A stretch of 64,000 nucleotides of DNA from Crocinitomicaceae bacterium. GTDB lineage: Bacteria; Bacteroidota; Bacteroidia; Flavobacteriales_D; Crocinitomicaceae. Of the stretch, positions 17,579 to 26,984 are shown piece after piece. The position numbers and the translations under genes were made by a program. The stretch lies in the NCBI GenBank assembly GCA_016708105.1, contig JADJGJ010000001.1, positions 2,108,001 to 2,172,000 of the forward strand. Direction: 5' to 3'. Numbering within the stretch: the first letter of the stretch is position 1; each line of letters begins with the position of its first letter. The notes below the pieces were generated by a model. That model was not told the origin of the DNA, ran no database searches, and was given only the letters and a program-made list of their open reading frames with translations.

Positions 17579-18898
17579 ATGATAACAAAAGGAGACAAAA
17601 AAATTATACGCGCCTGGACATTTTATGACTGGGCTAACTCTGTTTATCCTCTGGTAATTACAACCGCTATTTTTCCTATTTTTTATGAAACGATTACAGG
17701 CGCCGGCCCATTGGGAATAGGTAAAGGACCAAACAGTGATCTCGTAACATTTTTCGGTGCAGAAATAAAAAATTCTGTATTGTATTCATTTGTAGTTGCT
17801 GCTTCTCTTCTTGTTGTTTGCATATTATCTCCACTTCTTTCTGGCATTGCTGATTTTTCAGGTAGTAAAAAAAGATTTCTTCAATTTTTTTGTTTGCTTG
17901 GATCAGTTGCTTGCGGCACATTGTACTTTTTTAATGCAAATCATTTGGAGTTGAGCATGCTTTCTGTATTTTTTGCAAGCATCGGTTTCTACAACAGCTT
18001 AGTTTTTTATAATGCATACTTACCTGATATTGCAGAACCGGCAGACCATGACCGCATTAGTGCACGCGGTTTCTCCATGGGTTATTTTGGAAGTGCAATT
18101 CTTCTGATTGCATGTCTTGTTTTATTAAGAGTATTTGAAATAATTAAACCTGCTGACTGCTTTTGGATCACCGGTATCTGGTGGTTAGGCTTTGCGCAAC
18201 TAACATTTTTGAAATTACCGGCACCATCTCAAAAAGCTAAAATTACTGGAAAAATTTTAGGCAATGGATTTCGTGAATTGCTCAAGGTTGGTCATTTTGT
18301 GCGAAAAACTAGTCGCCTAAAAAGATTTCTTGTTTCATTTTTTCTGTTCAGCATGGGAGTTCAAACACTCATGTTAATGGCGGTTCTTTTTGCAAAAAAA
18401 GAAGTTTTTAAAGATGGCGATACCTCAGGACTAATTATTGCAGTTCTTCTCATTCAGTTCATTGCTATTCCGGGTGCATTGGTATTTAGCAAGGCTTCAT
18501 CAAAATTTGGAAATCTCACTACCCTAGGAATTGCATTGGTCATTTGGGTTTTCTGTTGCACCTTTGCTTACTTTTTTGTTTATGATACTTTCAATTTTTA
18601 CATTCTTGCATCTATTGTGGGATTTGTAATGGGCGGCACACAATCATTGTCAAGATCAACCTATTCAAAATTTTTACCTGAAACAGAAGACACCGCATCG
18701 TTCTTCTCATTTTATGATATCACCGAAAAAATGGGGATGGTTTTTGGTATGGTAATATTTGGATATGTTGAGGCAAGTTCAGGGGACATGCGCATGTCGG
18801 TACTTGCCCTTATCACATTTTTTGTGATGGGATTTATTGCACTGCTCTTTGTTCCCAAATTAGAAAATAAATCATTTGAAGAAACTCAAAAACATTAA
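17579..18898 (+). CDS. MFS permease of the UMF1/Atg22-like family
   Basis: A 439-residue integral membrane protein with about 12 helices. It begins with the hallmark RAWTFYDWANSVYPLVI and carries the late conserved segment GGTQSLSRSTYSKFLPE, both typical of UMF1/Atg22-type transporters. These are thought to export amino acids or other small solutes; the substrate here is unknown. The gene stands alone. Confidence 0.85.
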   Translation: MITKGDKKIIRAWTFYDWANSVYPLVITTAIFPIFYETITGAGPLGIGKGPNSDLVTFFGAEIKNSVLYSFVVAASLLVVCILSPLLSGIADFSGSKKRFLQFFCLLGSVACGTLYFFNANHLELSMLSVFFASIGFYNSLVFYNAYLPDIAEPADHDRISARGFSMGYFGSAILLIACLVLLRVFEIIKPADCFWITGIWWLGFAQLTFLKLPAPSQKAKITGKILGNGFRELLKVGHFVRKTSRLKRFLVSFFLFSMGVQTLMLMAVLFAKKEVFKDGDTSGLIIAVLLIQFIAIPGALVFSKASSKFGNLTTLGIALVIWVFCCTFAYFFVYDTFNFYILASIVGFVMGGTQSLSRSTYSKFLPETEDTASFFSFYDITEKMGMVFGMVIFGYVEASSGDMRMSVLALITFFVMGFIALLFVPKLENKSFEETQKH

Positions 18899-18992
18899 AT
18901 CCAACATATTTCAAGCGGTAAATAATATTGCCAGAATCAATACTTTTATTAAACCGTAAATCAACTTCGTCGCATCCATAACACCTCGTATT

Positions 18993-19017
18993 AAGTTCAA
19001 CACTATGACCTGAACTT
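18993..19017. terminator. Inverted repeat between convergent genes
   Basis: AAGTTCA (18993-18999) and TGAACTT (19011-19017) form a 7-bp stem with an 11-base loop between the convergent ends of the MFS gene and the CotH operon. No T-run follows on either side, so a terminator role is only a guess. Confidence 0.25.
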
Positions 19018-19040
19018 GTGGCGAAGGTTTAAAAATCAAA

Positions 19041-20078
19041 TCAGCGATTTCTTATTCTGCGCAACAGCCAGATACTTCCTATAATCAGTAAGGCAAAGGT
19101 CGTGCCATACCAAAAATATCTTGAGAGAAAAGTATTTTTAATATAAAGAGGAATCAACCGGTAATTGAAGGGCTCTTCAGCCGAAGTTTGTTTCCAAAAT
19201 GAAAGATCGTATGAAGAAAGATCATTCACATTTTGCATAGTAAGTGACTTGGTCTCAAAGCGCACCCCATCTTCACTCACATGAACCAAAAGTAGTGCAT
19301 CACGCAACATAGCCCTGATTGCCGTTGCAATATAGGTAATGTCAGATTTCTGATCTTCAAAATAAAAAAATGAAGCCGGTGCATCACCTAAAGAACCGGC
19401 AAACCAATATACCTTAGTTGATGAGCTGATAGATAGTAAAAGAGGAAGTACTTCATCAGCAAAATTTGTCTTTGTTATAGATTGTGTGTTGTCTGCAAAT
19501 AATCCTTCCATTTCAGGATAGTGATCTTTCCAAATAGTTCTATGAGCGTAGAAAAAAACTTCACGATACTTATTCTCCTTAATTTCTTCACATGTCGTTC
19601 TCAAAAATTCTAATTGTTCATCTGAAATATCACCGTCATTCAATTCAGTATCTAATATTACATGTAGCGAATTTTCAATTTGAAATTTATAGAACGTCTC
19701 ACCGTAATTTTGCTGATAAATATTATCAGTCAAATCATGGTTTCCAACGGCATTATACAAAGGTATTTGAAGTGTTTTAAAAAGAGACATTTCATACTTT
19801 GGAATATCGTTTTTGATATCCATAAATAAATCACCAAGGCAAACCATAAAATCAGCATTTGATTCATGATTTATCCAGGATATATTTGCAAGGAGCGTAT
19901 TTGCCGGATACCCGGATTTATTTGTTCCGTCACCATAAAAATGACCACTGACAATGAAGGTATAATTCCCGGTTGAATCAATAGAAGGGCTAAGCTTATT
20001 GAAAGGGGACACCTTGTTGCTAAAACACAACATGCTTTGCAAAAAGATACAGCATACTATGCACATCCATTTTATCAT
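19041..20078 (-). CDS. Membrane-anchored metallophosphatase-like protein with incomplete metal site
   Basis: A 345-residue protein with a signal peptide (1-20) and a C-terminal membrane helix at about 320-338 followed by RRIRNR. The calcineurin-like fold is shown by CLGDLF (Gly82-Asp83), VGNHDL (Asn113-His114-Asp115) and FFYAHRTIW. The usual first motif DxH is here SGHFYGD, and the usual late GHxH is FAGSLGD, so several metal ligands are missing or moved. It may be a weak enzyme or a binding protein. It is the last gene of the rfbA-CotH operon; its ATG overlaps the upstream stop by four bases. Confidence 0.75.
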   Translation of the reverse strand: MIKWMCIVCCIFLQSMLCFSNKVSPFNKLSPSIDSTGNYTFIVSGHFYGDGTNKSGYPANTLLANISWINHESNADFMVCLGDLFMDIKNDIPKYEMSLFKTLQIPLYNAVGNHDLTDNIYQQNYGETFYKFQIENSLHVILDTELNDGDISDEQLEFLRTTCEEIKENKYREVFFYAHRTIWKDHYPEMEGLFADNTQSITKTNFADEVLPLLLSISSSTKVYWFAGSLGDAPASFFYFEDQKSDITYIATAIRAMLRDALLLVHVSEDGVRFETKSLTMQNVNDLSSYDLSFWKQTSAEEPFNYRLIPLYIKNTFLSRYFWYGTTFALLIIGSIWLLRRIRNR

Positions 20079-22501
20079 GGTCTCTTTTCAAGGATTGAAA
20101 TATTACTCACTTCACTTCTGTATAGCAGGTATGTTGACTCACCCGGCAAATTATTTTTATCGTCAAGCAGAAAACCGATTCTTGCAGCAGATACAACACC
20201 ACCCATCAAGGTCATATCAGAAGCATGATTCAGTACACCAATATAATCCTTACCTGAAAAATTTGAATTCCATGATCTCAAACTTGATGAATAATTTAAC
20301 ACAGCGCACACTGAAAAATTGGAGATATCACACCCAATTAAATCAATATCTGAGCCATTGGATTCTATGAATTGGTTACCGTTTTTAAAAAATGACTTAC
20401 GCAATCTCACTAATGATTGTTCAAAATAGCCAAGCGAAGCCACTTTGCCACCTCCGCACTCATCAAAGTGTATTACAGATAATTTAGTTGACATGAAATT
20501 ATTTTGCACATCACCAAAACTGCATTGCGTAAAATAAATTTCCGCCTCCGTTGCACTCAAGAAATTTTCTACTTCAAAAAATGAAACATTTGAGCAGATT
20601 AAATCACCATCCTGCAATAAAATTTTTGGCTTGGAATTTTTATCTTTTGGATTGATGGCTTCTGATGCATTTACCTCAATATTGCCGTCTTCTTCACTAC
20701 TGCCTCTGAACTCAATTCTACCAGACGAAACAATACTCCCCTGCTCACCAAAATTCACTCTCTGCCCGGGAAAAAAAACTAATACATCTTGCGAATCTGC
20801 AAAAACCAGAGTTTGATCAATACTGATTTCCTCTGTATTAAAAAACCAGATAGAATCATGAAAATTTATTAATTCCGGATGTTGAATCATTGATGTTTGA
20901 TCCAAATTACTTTCTGTATGATTGTTCACCTCTTCATCAAACTTCTTGGATGCGGGTAAGTCAGATACTTCTGTTTCAAAAATCCAACTGCTACCCGGAA
21001 TTCTAGCTTTTAACACCAGGTTTTTTAATTTCAAATCAGGATGATTGAATGAGATATAAAAATAATGTGCGTAGGTATTTCTCGCCTTGGCAGGTAAAAT
21101 AAAGGGTTGTGCGATTTGAATTTCATGTTTACCATTCACTACCAGAGAGAGAATTTCAATTGGAAAATCACTCACCGGACTAAGTTGAATTGCAATAGCA
21201 GAATCAGTTTTGGTTTCAATAAAAGCATGAAAAGGTTTTGGCAATTGCAAATTCTGTCTGATCAAATCTATATTTTCAAAATACGGAACGAAGGAGAATT
21301 TTTTGTAAGGATATTCCTTGGCGATAATTCCATTTTTTTGATCAAGTTCAGCTTGAATACTGACGATAAAATTGTTGAAATATTTTTCATCTGCGATTCG
21401 CTCCAACTCTTTTATATAGGCTTCAAAAAATAGTGGATCAGCAAACAACTGATCGTGATAATTGAAGCCGGGAGCGTCGTATACATCAGGGATACGCTGC
21501 CCACAAACTGATTCCGTTTTTCTAACAGAGAAACTTTCATAACCCACCGGTTCAATTTTGTCCGTTTTTGAATTGTAGAAAAATTTAACATCACTCCAAT
21601 CAAGCGAATGATGTCCTCCCACCAAATCAATAATAGCATGAAATCGTGCCATCAAGGTAATGTCAAACACGTCAGATGTTTTCTTTTCACCTCTTCTGAA
21701 TGCCTCAAGCAATGCTGCACCACGCATATAGGTATTGAGTAAAACAGAATCATCTTCTACCGTACCTTTCTCATAAGGTTCAACAAAAGATGAGCTATAA
21801 TTAGAATATTGTTCATTGAGATAAGTGCCTTGTAATTCATCAATTCTCCATTCCCAATAAAGATTCGGATTCCATCTTAAAATTGCTCCCGAAGGACGAT
21901 CATTATGATCAAGCACATGTTGCCCGAAGTGTTCTTCAATGGCGTAGATACCCAAATCTTTATCATTGAGCTGTAGATGGATAAAATCATAGTTCAGGTG
22001 AATGATTCCTTCTTGTTTGAGTAATTGATGATATACCCATTCGTAAGCGTAATTTCTGGTTCCGGGTTCTTGCAACGAAAAACGACGCATACCTAGCACT
22101 GGTTTTTTATCTGTTTTCACGCGGAAAGACCATTTATCCCCTTCAAGGTGATCGGTCATATGACCTTTTAATCTTAATTCGGCTTTAACAGTATCGCCAT
22201 TTTGAATGATTTTACATGGCACGTAATTATCTTCACCATCGTTGATTTGTATACCCCGTTCAATTGCTTTATCTCGTCTCTTTTTCAGAAAATCATAGTC
22301 ATCATCACTGAGTAAAATTTTCATTTCCACCGGCTCAACTTTAGAAGCAAGATTTTTATTGTGACGATAAACAGTAATAAAATCACCCAAGCCATCAAAT
22401 CCATAACTCTGCACAAATTTATGCGCCACAAAGGCAGCCACGCAAGCCAGTAAGAGGATTGCGATGATTAGGCGTTTAAGGAGTTTAGATTTATTGATCA
22501 T
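20075..22501 (-). CDS. CotH-like kinase-fold protein with C-terminal beta-helix
   Basis: An 808-residue protein with one N-terminal membrane helix (about 9-30). Residues 55-430 carry CotH-family segments: VKAELRLKGHMTDH, WSFRVKTDKKPVLGMRRFSL, LQLNDKDLGIYAIEEHFG and VKFFYNSKTDKIEPVGYES. CotH proteins are atypical protein kinases. Here the acidic motif after EPVGY is ES rather than a D-containing one, so activity is doubtful. Residues 560-800 show repeated short strands typical of a right-handed parallel beta-helix (for example DLICSNVSFFEVEN, SDIDLIGCDISNFS), a fold used for polysaccharide binding. Its start overlaps the O-antigen-ligase-like gene by four bases. Confidence 0.75.
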   Translation of the reverse strand: MINKSKLLKRLIIAILLLACVAAFVAHKFVQSYGFDGLGDFITVYRHNKNLASKVEPVEMKILLSDDDYDFLKKRRDKAIERGIQINDGEDNYVPCKIIQNGDTVKAELRLKGHMTDHLEGDKWSFRVKTDKKPVLGMRRFSLQEPGTRNYAYEWVYHQLLKQEGIIHLNYDFIHLQLNDKDLGIYAIEEHFGQHVLDHNDRPSGAILRWNPNLYWEWRIDELQGTYLNEQYSNYSSSFVEPYEKGTVEDDSVLLNTYMRGAALLEAFRRGEKKTSDVFDITLMARFHAIIDLVGGHHSLDWSDVKFFYNSKTDKIEPVGYESFSVRKTESVCGQRIPDVYDAPGFNYHDQLFADPLFFEAYIKELERIADEKYFNNFIVSIQAELDQKNGIIAKEYPYKKFSFVPYFENIDLIRQNLQLPKPFHAFIETKTDSAIAIQLSPVSDFPIEILSLVVNGKHEIQIAQPFILPAKARNTYAHYFYISFNHPDLKLKNLVLKARIPGSSWIFETEVSDLPASKKFDEEVNNHTESNLDQTSMIQHPELINFHDSIWFFNTEEISIDQTLVFADSQDVLVFFPGQRVNFGEQGSIVSSGRIEFRGSSEEDGNIEVNASEAINPKDKNSKPKILLQDGDLICSNVSFFEVENFLSATEAEIYFTQCSFGDVQNNFMSTKLSVIHFDECGGGKVASLGYFEQSLVRLRKSFFKNGNQFIESNGSDIDLIGCDISNFSVCAVLNYSSSLRSWNSNFSGKDYIGVLNHASDMTLMGGVVSAARIGFLLDDKNNLPGESTYLLYRSEVSNISILEKRP

Positions 22502-23844
22502 GCCATTGCCATATTATTTTGTTCTACTGGTTGTACCTCTTTCACACAGTCTCTAAGTTTGCTTTCAAAAATAGTGAGAATGGTAAGAAATAATAATGTG
22601 AATGGATTCAAGGAAGCAACCATCCATGATTCATAAGAGACGTTGAAAAAAATCGAAGTTGCAAAAGCAATGACAACATAAGAAAATTTCATGCGACTGA
22701 ATACGATACCTATGAATGAAATGAAATACAACACTACACCAATGATACCAGAATCAAACCACATTGATAGATAAGAATTGTGTACGCCGCCGTTGTGACC
22801 TAACTTTTCAAGCCAATAATAATTTGGGCGCATCACATTTTCATCGTGGCCAAAGCCACCGCCAATAAAAAAGTTATGTTGAACAATTTCACCATAAGCA
22901 AACATCCATGCAATTTTACGACCTGACCCTTCTTCTATCGTATCCACCCTGAAATAATCTTGCAAATTGAAGAACTCAATTGTATTCAGAAAAAAGTCAA
23001 AGAAAACTTCTTCTAATGAAATGAATGTGAGAATAAAAATGATACCTACAAACCAATTAATTTTAACTGCGCGATAAACAATATAGAAAAGCAAAATACT
23101 CATCATACCATTTCGCGTACCACACCAAAAGAGAGAAAAAAGTAAAATAAAAATGATGTAAACTCGTTCTTTTCTGGTGAAAACAGCTAGTTTAAATTCT
23201 TCAATAATTACCCAAAGTATAAAGGTTAAGTATAGAAAAATTCCAAGTCCATTTGGATTACCCAGTACTCCCTTAAAACGACCATCAGACATCAAACCGA
23301 TTTGAGGAGCGGCAAATCCCAAAACAACTCCAATAGTCAACATACCAATGATGAAAGTCAAAAAAGCTGTCCAGAAATATTCACCTTCATCACGGTGTAA
23401 TTTTGCTACATATACCGGAATGGTAAAATACATTAGCAAATAGGAAATTGTTTTTTGAATACCCACATCAATTTTGAGAGAATAGTTGAGACTGTAGATC
23501 ACCACTAAGAAGAAAGGAATGAAGTATAAAAATATCCGAGGAATAGGTGCAAAACTTCTCCAATCACGTAAGTAAAATAGAAACAAAATTAACGGAACCA
23601 ATGCTTTGAGATCTTTTGCGAATTGCAGGTCATCATAGGTAGCATCTTTTACCGGAACATAATCTGACAACATGAGCAACCACAATGAAGTGATCAACAA
23701 TTCAAAATAGCGTTTCCTTATTCCAAATAACAGCATGAATATTGGAAACATTGGATAAATAATAGGACCACCCCACACGCCGGATACATACATGATGGCA
23801 AGAATCATGATAAACTGAAAATGCTGTTTGTAGGCTATTATCAT
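22498..23844 (-). CDS. O-antigen ligase/polymerase-like membrane protein
   Basis: A 448-residue protein with about 10-12 membrane helices. A large periplasmic loop near residues 290-360 contains GHNGGVHNSYLSMWFDSG, matching the conserved His-containing loop of Wzy/WaaL O-antigen ligases. Such proteins join or polymerise lipid-linked sugar chains at the periplasmic face. It sits between two CotH-type genes and overlaps both by four bases, which ties it to the same surface product. Whether it is a ligase or a polymerase cannot be told. Confidence 0.8.
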   Translation of the reverse strand: MIIAYKQHFQFIMILAIMYVSGVWGGPIIYPMFPIFMLLFGIRKRYFELLITSLWLLMLSDYVPVKDATYDDLQFAKDLKALVPLILFLFYLRDWRSFAPIPRIFLYFIPFFLVVIYSLNYSLKIDVGIQKTISYLLMYFTIPVYVAKLHRDEGEYFWTAFLTFIIGMLTIGVVLGFAAPQIGLMSDGRFKGVLGNPNGLGIFLYLTFILWVIIEEFKLAVFTRKERVYIIFILLFSLFWCGTRNGMMSILLFYIVYRAVKINWFVGIIFILTFISLEEVFFDFFLNTIEFFNLQDYFRVDTIEEGSGRKIAWMFAYGEIVQHNFFIGGGFGHDENVMRPNYYWLEKLGHNGGVHNSYLSMWFDSGIIGVVLYFISFIGIVFSRMKFSYVVIAFATSIFFNVSYESWMVASLNPFTLLFLTILTIFESKLRDCVKEVQPVEQNNMAMA

Positions 23845-25499
23845 AGTAATTCAGCAACTTGTTTCAGGTAAACCTCACCCCTCTTCAAAAGAAAATTTAA
23901 ATTTTTCTCACAATTATTTTCCCATTCTTCAACATGTTGAATCATTCTCCATCTTCTGCAATGTCTATCCATTTCATTTGCGTAAAGTGATTGCATGATT
24001 GCATAGGTTGATTGAATATATTCTGAATTGAAAATTGTTTGAATTTTATTCTCACAATTTTGCTTGAAGCTTTTATTAAAATCAGGTTGTTTAATCAGAA
24101 AATTAAATAAATCTGAAATTGCACCTGAAGTGTTTTTCAATTTATCAAAAAGATTGGATTCTACTGCGCCATCTCCTAAATAGGCAAGCCCATAATCAAG
24201 ATCGTTCAAAATCCATTTCCACTTTTTTTCACCGGCTTTGTACCACATGCAGTTATTATATGGCCAATCAGAATTTGCATAAAATGTTTCAAAGAATATA
24301 TAATCGCTGAATGAATTCAAATCTATCTGTTCTGAAAGTTCATTATAAAGTTCATCATGCCGGTTAAATCCATTCTGATTAATTTTTTCAATCAGCATTT
24401 TAAAATCTTCATGAACTGCCTCATCACCATCTTTCAATTGAATTGAACCACCTTCTAAAATAGTCACCTCTTCAGGTTTCACATCTTCTTTTTCTGCAAT
24501 CAAAAATTCATCAATGCGCTCACGCATATTATAAATTCCCCAGTAATTGCCATTCAAATAAACTACTACCGGTATTCCTTGTTGCGTAGTCAAGTTTGAC
24601 TCTGCTGCAAATTTCTGCATTAACAAATCGGCAAACAAGGTTTTATTGTTGTCATTTCCGCTGTTGCGCAACGTTAGGGATGAATATTTTTTAACGCCGT
24701 ATTTACCAAAAAAGGGATATTCAAAAATCGCTGAACCGTCAGTGCGTGTGGCAATCAATTGCATTGATTTTTGCGGAAATCCACGGGTGGCATTACCACT
24801 TATTTTCATGGAACCATTTTGCTCAAACACAAGCGAACCCTGATTGAAATATTGTATTGTTGCATCACGTTCCCACGCATTTCCTCTATTTTGAAAATTT
24901 GCCGACCTATTCCACCAATTAACATAAAACCCTTCTTCATTCCAAGCTGATTGACCAAAAACAAAAATCCCCTTTTCATCACTAAACAAATCATCATGCC
25001 TTGATGAGAGACAAATAACCGGCATGTCATGTGCTGTAACATCAAAATAAGATAAAACCTTTTCGTTTGTGGCAACTTTTTTATCCGTTGATTCAGCTTT
25101 CAAGACAATACTTAATGCTTGAGGAAAATCACCGGTAGCTCGCTTCCAATGATAAGAAGTTGGCAAGAGTAAATTGTCTTTATTTTTCAATTTTTTAAAA
25201 TCAATTACCTGATCTGCCTTCACAAAATGATCACCCCCATCAAGAGAATAATACATTACCATTCCGGGATGCAAATTCCAAATTGAAGCTTCAGTATCAA
25301 ATTGCCCTTGTTGTGGAATATCAACAATATTTTCTAAAGCCACATATCGGATAATACTTGGTTTTTGATTCTCACCGAGCCCAATCACTTTAGTGCCAAA
25401 TGCAAGAAATAGAAATGCATTACACAAAACCAGAAAAACAAAAAATATGTCAATTCTGAATCGCACGATACTACTTTGTTTTAATCGGCATGAAAACAA
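23841..25499 (-). CDS. CotH-family atypical kinase, membrane anchored
   Basis: A 552-residue protein with one N-terminal membrane helix (about 16-35); the rest should lie outside the cytoplasm. The CotH core is complete: MKISGNATRGFPQKSMQL, SLTLRNSGND, VVVYLNGNYWGIYNMRERID and KWKWILNDLDYGL with its DxD-like acid pair. Residues 60-200 form an accessory beta-rich region. CotH from spore formers phosphorylates coat proteins; many bacterial homologues lie in envelope loci with no known target. Its 5' end overlaps the DUF4956-like gene by 29 bases. Confidence 0.85.
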   Translation of the reverse strand: MFSCRLKQSSIVRFRIDIFFVFLVLCNAFLFLAFGTKVIGLGENQKPSIIRYVALENIVDIPQQGQFDTEASIWNLHPGMVMYYSLDGGDHFVKADQVIDFKKLKNKDNLLLPTSYHWKRATGDFPQALSIVLKAESTDKKVATNEKVLSYFDVTAHDMPVICLSSRHDDLFSDEKGIFVFGQSAWNEEGFYVNWWNRSANFQNRGNAWERDATIQYFNQGSLVFEQNGSMKISGNATRGFPQKSMQLIATRTDGSAIFEYPFFGKYGVKKYSSLTLRNSGNDNNKTLFADLLMQKFAAESNLTTQQGIPVVVYLNGNYWGIYNMRERIDEFLIAEKEDVKPEEVTILEGGSIQLKDGDEAVHEDFKMLIEKINQNGFNRHDELYNELSEQIDLNSFSDYIFFETFYANSDWPYNNCMWYKAGEKKWKWILNDLDYGLAYLGDGAVESNLFDKLKNTSGAISDLFNFLIKQPDFNKSFKQNCENKIQTIFNSEYIQSTYAIMQSLYANEMDRHCRRWRMIQHVEEWENNCEKNLNFLLKRGEVYLKQVAELL

Positions 25500-25878
25500 T
25501 GATTAAGCAAATAACAACAAACCCAATCATAGTTTGAATGACAGAAGCTGAACCGCATCCGAATCCAACCAAAGCGAATAAGAGTAAAGCAATTGTTTGC
25601 AGCGGATTTCTCTCCTTATTTCTCGCAAAAAGTAAAATCAATGCTGCTCCAATAACTGAGAGTGCAACCGAATATTTTGCAAGTGAAGTAAGCAAGGTAA
25701 TTCCCACTGTTAGCAACACGGCATATTCAACCGGATGTTCACCTGATTTTTTTTTGAGAAGAAAATCCAAAGCATACGCCATGAGCGCGGCTGAAAACAA
25801 CTGAAACAAAAACAACGGAATCAAATCAAGCGATAAGCCATTGAGACTGTCAACGAATATTTGTTTAATGGAGTTCAT
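25471..25878 (-). CDS. DUF4956-like four-helix membrane protein
   Basis: A 135-residue protein with about four membrane helices and a basic loop RNKERNPLQTIALLLFALVG. This resembles DUF4956 membrane proteins, which commonly neighbour CotH and VTC-domain genes. No VTC-type polyphosphate polymerase is present here. Function is unknown; position as second gene of the operon and the overlap with the CotH gene suggest a structural or accessory role. Confidence 0.6.
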   Translation of the reverse strand: MNSIKQIFVDSLNGLSLDLIPLFLFQLFSAALMAYALDFLLKKKSGEHPVEYAVLLTVGITLLTSLAKYSVALSVIGAALILLFARNKERNPLQTIALLLFALVGFGCGSASVIQTMIGFVVICLIIVFMPIKTK

Positions 25879-25901
25879 ATATTAGTTTGTGAATGGTTTG
25901 A

Positions 25902-26783
25902 TTAAAAAGCTAAAAATCTTTTGTCAAGCAGGCGCAGTAAATATTCACCATATTGATTTTTTGACAAAGGTTCAGCCAATAGTCTGAGTTGTGCTTCATT
26001 GATAAATCCTTTTCTGAAAGCAATTTCTTCAAGGCAGGCAACTTTCAAGCCCTGACGTTGTTCAATGGATGCAATGAAAGTTGAGGCTTGAATGAGTGAT
26101 TCATGGGTACCGGTATCCAACCAGGCCATGCCGCGTCCCAAAAGTTCGGTTTTTAATGTTCCTTCTTCAAGATATAATTTGTTCAGGTCAGTAATTTCAA
26201 GTTCTCCCCTTTTGGATGGTTTTAGTTTTTTTGCTTTAGAAACAACCGTATTATCATAAAAGTATAACCCGGTAACCGCATAATTTGATTTTGGATTTTG
26301 TGGTTTTTCTTCCAGACCTATTGCCTTTCTGTTTTCATCAAATTCAACAACACCATACCTTTCAGGATCATTCACATAATATCCAAAGACAACAGCGCCT
26401 TGTGTAGTTTTTGCCGCACTTTCTAATATTTTTGGCAAGCCATATCCGTAAAAAATATTATCGCCCAAAACCAAACAGGCGGGTTGTCCTTGCAAGAATT
26501 CTTCTCCAAGCAAAAAAGCTTGCGCAAGTCCATCAGGTGAAGGTTGAATTTTGTATTGAATTTTTAATCCAAGTTGTTCTCCGTTACCAAAGAGTTCTTC
26601 AAAAACAACAATATCTCGTGGAGTTGAAATGATCAATATTTCTCTTATTCCGGCCAACATCAGAACCGACATTGGGTAGTAAATCATTGGTTTGTCATAG
26701 ATAGGCAGAATTTGCTTTGACACCGCTTTCGTGAGCGGATAAAGTCTGGTGCCGGAGCCTCCGGCAAGTATAATTCCTTTCAT
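25902..26783 (-). CDS. rfbA: Glucose-1-phosphate thymidylyltransferase
   Basis: A 293-residue nucleotidyltransferase making dTDP-glucose, the first step to dTDP-rhamnose and related sugars. The N-terminal signature GIILAGGSGTRLYPLT begins at the chosen ATG, and the upstream in-frame extension (to 26849) does not fit the family. Other conserved parts are KPMIYYPMSVLMLAGI, LGDNIFYG and AWLDTGTHESL. rfbB, rfbC and rfbD are not in the window. Only 23 bp separate it from the DUF4956-like gene, so it appears to lead the CotH/O-antigen operon. Confidence 0.93.
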   Translation of the reverse strand: MKGIILAGGSGTRLYPLTKAVSKQILPIYDKPMIYYPMSVLMLAGIREILIISTPRDIVVFEELFGNGEQLGLKIQYKIQPSPDGLAQAFLLGEEFLQGQPACLVLGDNIFYGYGLPKILESAAKTTQGAVVFGYYVNDPERYGVVEFDENRKAIGLEEKPQNPKSNYAVTGLYFYDNTVVSKAKKLKPSKRGELEITDLNKLYLEEGTLKTELLGRGMAWLDTGTHESLIQASTFIASIEQRQGLKVACLEEIAFRKGFINEAQLRLLAEPLSKNQYGEYLLRLLDKRFLAF

Positions 26784-26984
26784 TACGCTATATTTATTCT
26801 TTATTAAGTACGTATTTTTCAGTAAACAGTTACGGTATTTGACATTCAACTAGCCAAGTCGACGACTGAACCTGTTTATTTCAAACTATTATCTGCCTGA
26901 ATACGGCTAATATCAAGGAATTCTATATTCTGACTTATCAGTAAAAATGACTTATATTTACGATTTATAAAGGCTTAACTTATT

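Noticed and set aside
26784..26849. Extended N-terminus of RfbA
   Set aside because: The family starts with the GIILAGGSGTRL segment, and the extra 22 residues do not look like part of the protein.
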